A stretch of 35,892 nt of DNA from Desulfotignum sp. (GTDB lineage Bacteria; Desulfobacterota; Desulfobacteria; Desulfobacterales; Desulfobacteraceae). Of the stretch, positions 32,113 through 35,892 are shown one piece after another. Location of the stretch: contig JAABSO010000040.1 in NCBI GenBank assembly GCA_011390335.1, forward strand, positions 1-35,892. The letters are read 5' to 3'. How positions within the stretch are numbered: position 1 is the first letter of the stretch; each line of letters starts with the position of its first letter. A program made the position numbers and the translations under genes. Under the pieces are notes generated by a model that was given only the letters and a program-made list of their open reading frames with translations, had not been told where the DNA came from and did not search any database.

Positions 32113-33036
32113 TCATCCGGACGGCCTGCCCTTCGGAGATCTGTTCACCAGGTAAATACCTGTGCAGACAAGGGCCAGGCCGAACCAGACCATCATACCC
32201 ACTGGTTCAGACAAAATCACCGCACCGAAAACAACACCGAACAAGGGTGCCAGAAAGGTGAATGCGGTCAGTCCGCTGACAGCAAAATTGTGAATCATCC
32301 AGAACCAGAGGGTATAACTGAAAAAAGCGACCACAACAATCTGATATGCCATTGCCCACAACACATTGGCAGACAGAACAATGGTATAATCATGTTCAAA
32401 CACAAGTGATCCTGCCAGCAGAACCGGAATGGCAAATATCAGTTGCGAAAACAGGGTCTGGTAATGATTGAGTGTCACCGTCTGGCTGATACGTTTGATA
32501 TACAAGGTTGTGGCTGCCCAGAAAACAGCTGCGGCCAGGGACATCACGTCGCCGATCCAGTTGTTTTCCGGCAGCATGGAGGATTTGATCCTGAAAACAA
32601 TCCACAAACCGGCAAAAGCCAGTATCAGCCCTGCCACTTTTCCGTGGCGCAGCCGGTCCTGGTCAACAAAAAAATGCGCCCCCAGTGCCACCCAGAATGG
32701 ATGGGAATACAAAAAAATGGTGGCCCTGGAAGCGGTTGTAAAGGAAACACTCCAGTAGAGTAAAAGGAAATCAAGCCCGAACAGCAGACCGATCATTACG
32801 GCATGTCTTTGGGCGCCTTTGGGAAAAAGAACCCCATGTCCCTTGAATTTTGCCCAGAGCAGCACCAGAAAGCCCGCTGCCACAGATCGGATCGTTGCCG
32901 CCAGCAGCGGGGGTATCCCCTGGTTGCTGAATTTTATGCTGACCGCATTGCCGCCCCAGATGGCACAGACCAGCAGGAGTAGAAGACCGGCGGACAAGGA
33001 TAATTTTTTGTTATTCAATTGATTCTGAACAGCCAT
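32113..33036 (-). CDS. EamA/DMT-family membrane transporter
   Basis: A 307-residue ten-helix permease with two EamA repeats. The first begins SAGLLLLLVCAIWGGNAVSIK and ends YWSVSFTTASRATIFLYSHPFW; the second starts near GDVMSLAAAVFWAATTLYIK and ends TAFTFLAPLFGVVFGAVILSEP. The family exports amino acids, amines or metabolites, and a few members import. It lies 59 bases upstream of the decarboxylase on the same strand, so it might export the decarboxylation product or an excess amino acid. The ribosome site GGAG is 10 bases before the ATG at 33036. Specificity is unknown. Confidence 0.9.
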   Translation of the reverse strand: MAVQNQLNNKKLSLSAGLLLLLVCAIWGGNAVSIKFSNQGIPPLLAATIRSVAAGFLVLLWAKFKGHGVLFPKGAQRHAVMIGLLFGLDFLLLYWSVSFTTASRATIFLYSHPFWVALGAHFFVDQDRLRHGKVAGLILAFAGLWIVFRIKSSMLPENNWIGDVMSLAAAVFWAATTLYIKRISQTVTLNHYQTLFSQLIFAIPVLLAGSLVFEHDYTIVLSANVLWAMAYQIVVVAFFSYTLWFWMIHNFAVSGLTAFTFLAPLFGVVFGAVILSEPVGMMVWFGLALVCTGIYLVNRSPKGRPSG

Positions 33037-33205
33037 GTCATATCATCTCCGAAACTATGCAGGAATAAAACAAAAAAACCGGATCTGTCAAACAAAAGTA
33101 TTCTTAGCCTGGATGTTCTGAGTGAAATATCTGAAACCAGTGATGTTAATGAACCAGCCATACCCATTCCAGCGCCATTCTCCCCTGATGACAATCCACC
33201 AACAA

Positions 33206-34057
33206 TTATTGCTTTGGCTGGATAAATCGGTTTTCCCGGTATTCCTGAAAAGCGGTTTCCAACTCTTCGCGGGTATTCATAACTATGGGGCCTCTCCATA
33301 CCACTGGTTCATTCAGGGGACGGCCGGACAACAGCAGGAACCGGACCGGTTCATGTGATGCAGACACTGTCAAGCATTCTCCTTTGCCGTACAGCACCAG
33401 GTCACCATTTTCAATATCCGTATCCCCGGTGCTGCCCCTGCCGCCGATCACATAGATAAAAACGGTGTGGGCCGGGTCCACCCCATGGCTGAATTCAACA
33501 CCGGCCGGCACCTCAAAGTCCATAAATGTCGGTTCAATGACGATGTCATCCACCGGGCCTTTTACCCCATCGATATTTCCGGCGATGATCTTCACCCGGA
33601 TCTGCTGCGACAGCATAACCTCCGGCACCTGGTCAGCAGTGATATCCCGGTATTTCGGGGAGATCATCTTCCGGGCCGCCGGCAGGTTGGCCCACAGCTG
33701 GAATCCGTGCATGGACCCGTTTTCATCCCCTTTGGGCATCTCCTGGTGAATGATACCGCTGCCGGCGGTCATCCACTGCACATCTCCGGATGATATGGTC
33801 CCCTGATTGCCCATGCTGTCCCCATGCGCCACATCCCCTTTCAAAACATAGGTTATGGTTTCGATGCCGCGATGGGGATGCCAGGGAAATCCTTTCAGAT
33901 AGTCCGCCGGTGTATCAGATCTAAAATCGTCCAGCAGAAGAAACGGGTCAAGGGCCGGGGCTTCGGCATGGCCGAACAGCCGGTTCAACCTGACCCCGGC
34001 TCCCTCTGTTACCGGCTCACGCTGCAGTTTGAGTTTTACGGGCCTGTCTTCGGGCAT
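33206..34057 (-). CDS. Pirin-family cupin protein
   Basis: A 283-residue double-cupin protein. The metal site is H60 and H62 in WHPHRGIETITY plus H104 and E106 in GIIHQEMP, matching the pirin His3-Glu set. GDVQWMTAGSGI is a further pirin mark. Bacterial pirins bind iron; some have quercetinase-type activity and some regulate pyruvate metabolism, so the role stays open. GGGAGG lies ahead of the ATG at 34057. It is divergent from the MttB-like gene and separated by 84 bases. The gap on its other side (33037-33205) shows no convincing gene. Confidence 0.93.
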   Translation of the reverse strand: MPEDRPVKLKLQREPVTEGAGVRLNRLFGHAEAPALDPFLLLDDFRSDTPADYLKGFPWHPHRGIETITYVLKGDVAHGDSMGNQGTISSGDVQWMTAGSGIIHQEMPKGDENGSMHGFQLWANLPAARKMISPKYRDITADQVPEVMLSQQIRVKIIAGNIDGVKGPVDDIVIEPTFMDFEVPAGVEFSHGVDPAHTVFIYVIGGRGSTGDTDIENGDLVLYGKGECLTVSASHEPVRFLLLSGRPLNEPVVWRGPIVMNTREELETAFQEYRENRFIQPKQ

Positions 34058-34080
34058 GATGGCCTCCCATGGTTTTCACA

Positions 34081-34109
34081 TTGCATTTTGGTCTGCTCTT
34101 TATTATAAC
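34081..34109 (+). promoter_or_regulatory. Promoter of the MttB-like gene
   Basis: TTGCAT (34081-34086), a 17-base spacer and TATAAC (34104-34109) form a good sigma-70 promoter, with the start near 34116 and a short leader to the AGAGGAG site. Confidence 0.7.
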
Positions 34110-34141
34110 AAACACAGTGAAATGTAAAAGAGGAGAAAAAA

Positions 34142-35602
34142 ATGTCAGATCGCACTTCCGGAAAAAACAGGCAAAAACAGGTTCTGACCATGCCGGCACT
34201 GCTTGACAGAGAAACTATCACATCCATCTGCGAACAGGCCGCAGACATTCTGACTGACATCGGCGTGGCTTTTGAAACAGACAGCGCCCGAAACCTGTTT
34301 AAAAAACACGGGGCAGCTGTCCATGGAAAACAGGTTCGGATCCCGGCATCTCTTCTGGAACAGGCCCTGAACAGGCTGCCGGAACCCACCGGAACACCGG
34401 CGGGAAATAAAAGAGTGGCAGCATCTTCCCCGTTCGGCAATGCCCCCATGATACAAGATGATCACACCGGGCAGTTCCGGCGCGGCACCATTGCAGATGC
34501 CGTTAAAATGTACCACCTGGCGGAAACATCTGATCTGTATGCATCCGCCAATCCCGGTGTGGCAGATCCGGAAGGAAATGACAGTGAGGACCCGTTTTTA
34601 GGCCAGATCGCCATGATGCTCAAATATTCAAACCTGCGGCCGGCCATCGGGTTGCGGGCCACACGATCCAACACCAGGCACGGCGATGTCCGCTTCAGCG
34701 CAAAAAAGGCCATCCAACTGATCAAAGAGATCAGGGAAGCTGACACCCTGCCCGTGATGGGACAGGGCATATGTCCCATGGCACCCCTGTCCTATGACGA
34801 AGAATGCCTGATGAACCTGGAGGTACTGGTGGAAGAGGCGCAGGACATCACCATCTCTCCTTGTACCCTCACCTTCATGACCGGACCGGAAAGCCTGATG
34901 GGTATCGTCATCCATGACATCGCCATTTCTCTTGCCGGCATCGTTTATGTGCAGCTTCTCAAGCCGGGAACCAGTGTGAGCCTCAGCTGTTCTTCCACCA
35001 TGACCGATCTGAAAACCATGCAGCCGTCTTACGGTAGCCCGGAATATCTTTATGTGCAGACCATGTTTTACGAGGTGTGCCGGCACTTAAAGATAAACTG
35101 TGTCCTTTGCGGGTGCTTTTCAGACAGCCGGGCAAATGATTACCAGAGCGGTTTTGAATCCTGCATGACCGCGCTGGCCCCTTTTTCCCTGACCGATGTC
35201 AATGAAGTGTTCTGCTCACCCGGGCTTATGGCATCCTTTGCAGGGGCGGGGTTTACAAAAATGATTCTGGATGAGGAGATGCTGATCCACTGCAACCGGC
35301 TCCTTCAGGGACTTGATCTTTCCATGGACCCCTTGCTTAAAGACAAGCTCAGACAATCCCTTGATACAGGCAGTTTTCTGTCCATAGGATCCGCTGCTCT
35401 CTACAGAAAAGAGCAGCGGGTCACCCGGATATTTGATAAAACCGGGATACAGACGGGCCCGCCCGCATCACAGAAGGGCCTTGTGGCAGACAACGTATCC
35501 AGGGAAATTGAAAAGCGATGTGCGGCCTATGTCCTTCCGGCCCGTTCCCGTACCCAGAGAAACCTGCTGCAGAAATACCTGCCAACCTCATGTAAATATT
35601 AG
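34142..35602 (+). CDS. MttB-superfamily corrinoid methyltransferase, non-pyrrolysine
   Basis: A 486-residue TIM-barrel protein of the trimethylamine methyltransferase (MttB) superfamily. These transfer a methyl group from a quaternary or tertiary amine to a corrinoid protein. Family blocks include DIGVAFETDSARNLFKKHGA, RIPASLLEQALNRLP, MYHLAETSDLYASANPGVAD and GIVIHDIAISLAGIVYVQLL, with GAGFTKMILDEEML and CNRLLQGLDLS near the end. The whole length is open with no internal amber codon, so it belongs to the non-pyrrolysine branch, which includes glycine-betaine, proline-betaine and carnitine demethylases. No corrinoid protein or MtbA-like partner is in the window. AGAGGAG precedes the ATG. Confidence 0.87.
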   Translation: MSDRTSGKNRQKQVLTMPALLDRETITSICEQAADILTDIGVAFETDSARNLFKKHGAAVHGKQVRIPASLLEQALNRLPEPTGTPAGNKRVAASSPFGNAPMIQDDHTGQFRRGTIADAVKMYHLAETSDLYASANPGVADPEGNDSEDPFLGQIAMMLKYSNLRPAIGLRATRSNTRHGDVRFSAKKAIQLIKEIREADTLPVMGQGICPMAPLSYDEECLMNLEVLVEEAQDITISPCTLTFMTGPESLMGIVIHDIAISLAGIVYVQLLKPGTSVSLSCSSTMTDLKTMQPSYGSPEYLYVQTMFYEVCRHLKINCVLCGCFSDSRANDYQSGFESCMTALAPFSLTDVNEVFCSPGLMASFAGAGFTKMILDEEMLIHCNRLLQGLDLSMDPLLKDKLRQSLDTGSFLSIGSAALYRKEQRVTRIFDKTGIQTGPPASQKGLVADNVSREIEKRCAAYVLPARSRTQRNLLQKYLPTSCKY

Positions 35603-35608
35603 GCAGGC

Positions 35609-35650
35609 TTGACAAGATACCCACCACGGGTTAGACTAGGTCAAGACTAG
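35609..35650 (+). promoter_or_regulatory. Promoter and direct repeats ahead of the antitoxin gene
   Basis: TTGACA (35609-35614), 17 bases, then TAGACT (35632-35637) make a sigma-70 promoter. AGACTAG occurs at 35633-35639 and 35644-35650, 11 bases apart, about one helical turn. These could be antitoxin half-sites for autorepression. Confidence 0.6.
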
Positions 35651-35672
35651 ATAAATCATTCAGGAGAAAACC

Positions 35673-35892
35673 AATGGAAACCGTGGGCGCATATGAAGCA
35701 AAAACCCATCTGCCCAAATTGCTTGAGCGTGTCATCAAGGGAGAACGGATCATCATCACCAAACATGGTGTGCCGGTAGCTGTTTTGCAGCCGCCTTCTT
35801 CTTTACGGAAGACCGACCCGGGAAAAGTGATTGAACAATTGCGAAAATTCCGGGAAAAGAACAGTCTTAAAGGTCTTTCCATCAAAGAGATG
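35673..35892 (+). CDS. Phd/YefM-family antitoxin, cut by the window end
   Basis: The first 73 codons of a Phd/YefM antitoxin are present. The N-terminal DNA-binding fold reads METVGAYEAKTHLPKLLERV followed by GERIIITKHGVPVAVLQPP, typical of the family. The later segment (from about residue 45) is charged and would bind a toxin. CAGGAG lies 6 bases ahead of the ATG. A PIN-domain (VapC) or RelE-type toxin would be expected just beyond the window. It lies 70 bases behind the MttB-like gene with its own promoter. Confidence 0.88.

Noticed and set aside
33019..33225. Open frames on both strands between the pirin and EamA genes
   Set aside because: No ribosome site, no family resemblance, and overlap with both flanking genes; treated as intergenic.
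35600..35650. Amber codon ending the MttB-like gene as a pyrrolysine site
   Set aside because: The protein is already full length for the family, read-through adds only 16 residues before another TAG, and the pyrrolysine position in MttB lies well inside the protein.
1..35892. CRISPR arrays, tRNA or rRNA genes, intact insertion sequences
   Set aside because: I saw no regularly spaced repeats, no cloverleaf-like sequence with CCA end and no transposase gene.

Overview
The window looks like a chromosomal segment of an anaerobic, sulfate-reducing Desulfobacterota bacterium, probably Desulfobacterales. This is inferred from gene content, not from a marker gene. The pointers are a fused HdrC/HdrB-like protein with an apparent selenocysteine, a taurine-to-sulfite route (tpa, xsc) that suits an organism respiring sulfite, a hydroxyacid oxidation operon with a nickel-dependent LarA-type racemase, and an MttB-superfamily methyltransferase. 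Most genes are moderately GC-rich, with C or G favoured at third positions. xsc and tpa look visibly more T-rich.

Layout. (1) 77-6757, + strand: a peptide-type ABC importer (two ATPases, binding protein, two permeases) followed by an M20 metallopeptidase. (2) 6836-8919, - strand: a small unrecognised protein, a YgjP-like metallopeptidase, a membrane-anchored TPR protein and a cold-shock protein. (3) 9386-11134, + strand: a CGGC-domain protein and the Hdr-like protein, which is read through an in-frame UGA at codon 245 with a SECIS-like hairpin just downstream. (4) 11551-19085, + strand: a TRAP transporter (P, Q, M), a GlcD-like flavoprotein, a GlcF-like Fe-S protein, a LarA-family racemase and an XRE-cupin regulator. 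Together these read as uptake, racemisation and oxidation of a 2-hydroxyacid. (5) 19086-21623: a scarred zone with a frameshifted sulfotransferase tail, a MazF/AbrB toxin-antitoxin pair and an N-terminally truncated adenine-deaminase-like gene. (6) 21749-24611: an FMN-dependent glutamate-synthase-like protein, then MgtC, DUF1328 and a small lipoprotein on the - strand. (7) 24833-29154: a GntR/FCD regulator divergent from xsc-tpa, with a recognisable promoter and a perfect 11-bp inverted repeat between them. (8) 29197-35892: the first codons of a lost gene behind tpa, then - strand genes for a GltS-like transporter, a PLP group II decarboxylase, an EamA exporter and a pirin, then a + strand MttB-like gene and the start of a Phd/YefM antitoxin.

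How the genes work together. Taurine would be transaminated by Tpa to sulfoacetaldehyde. Xsc then splits this to acetyl phosphate and sulfite, which a sulfate reducer can use as electron acceptor. The neighbouring decarboxylase and GltS-like carrier could supply an amino-acid precursor such as cysteate, but this is only inference. The hydroxyacid operon would feed electrons from lactate or a related acid through the FAD and Fe-S proteins. The strongest unusual signal is the selenocysteine site at 10544-10546. The next most useful are the broken gene after tpa, the decarboxylase-carrier pair, and the paired hairpins between the TRAP binding protein and its permeases.
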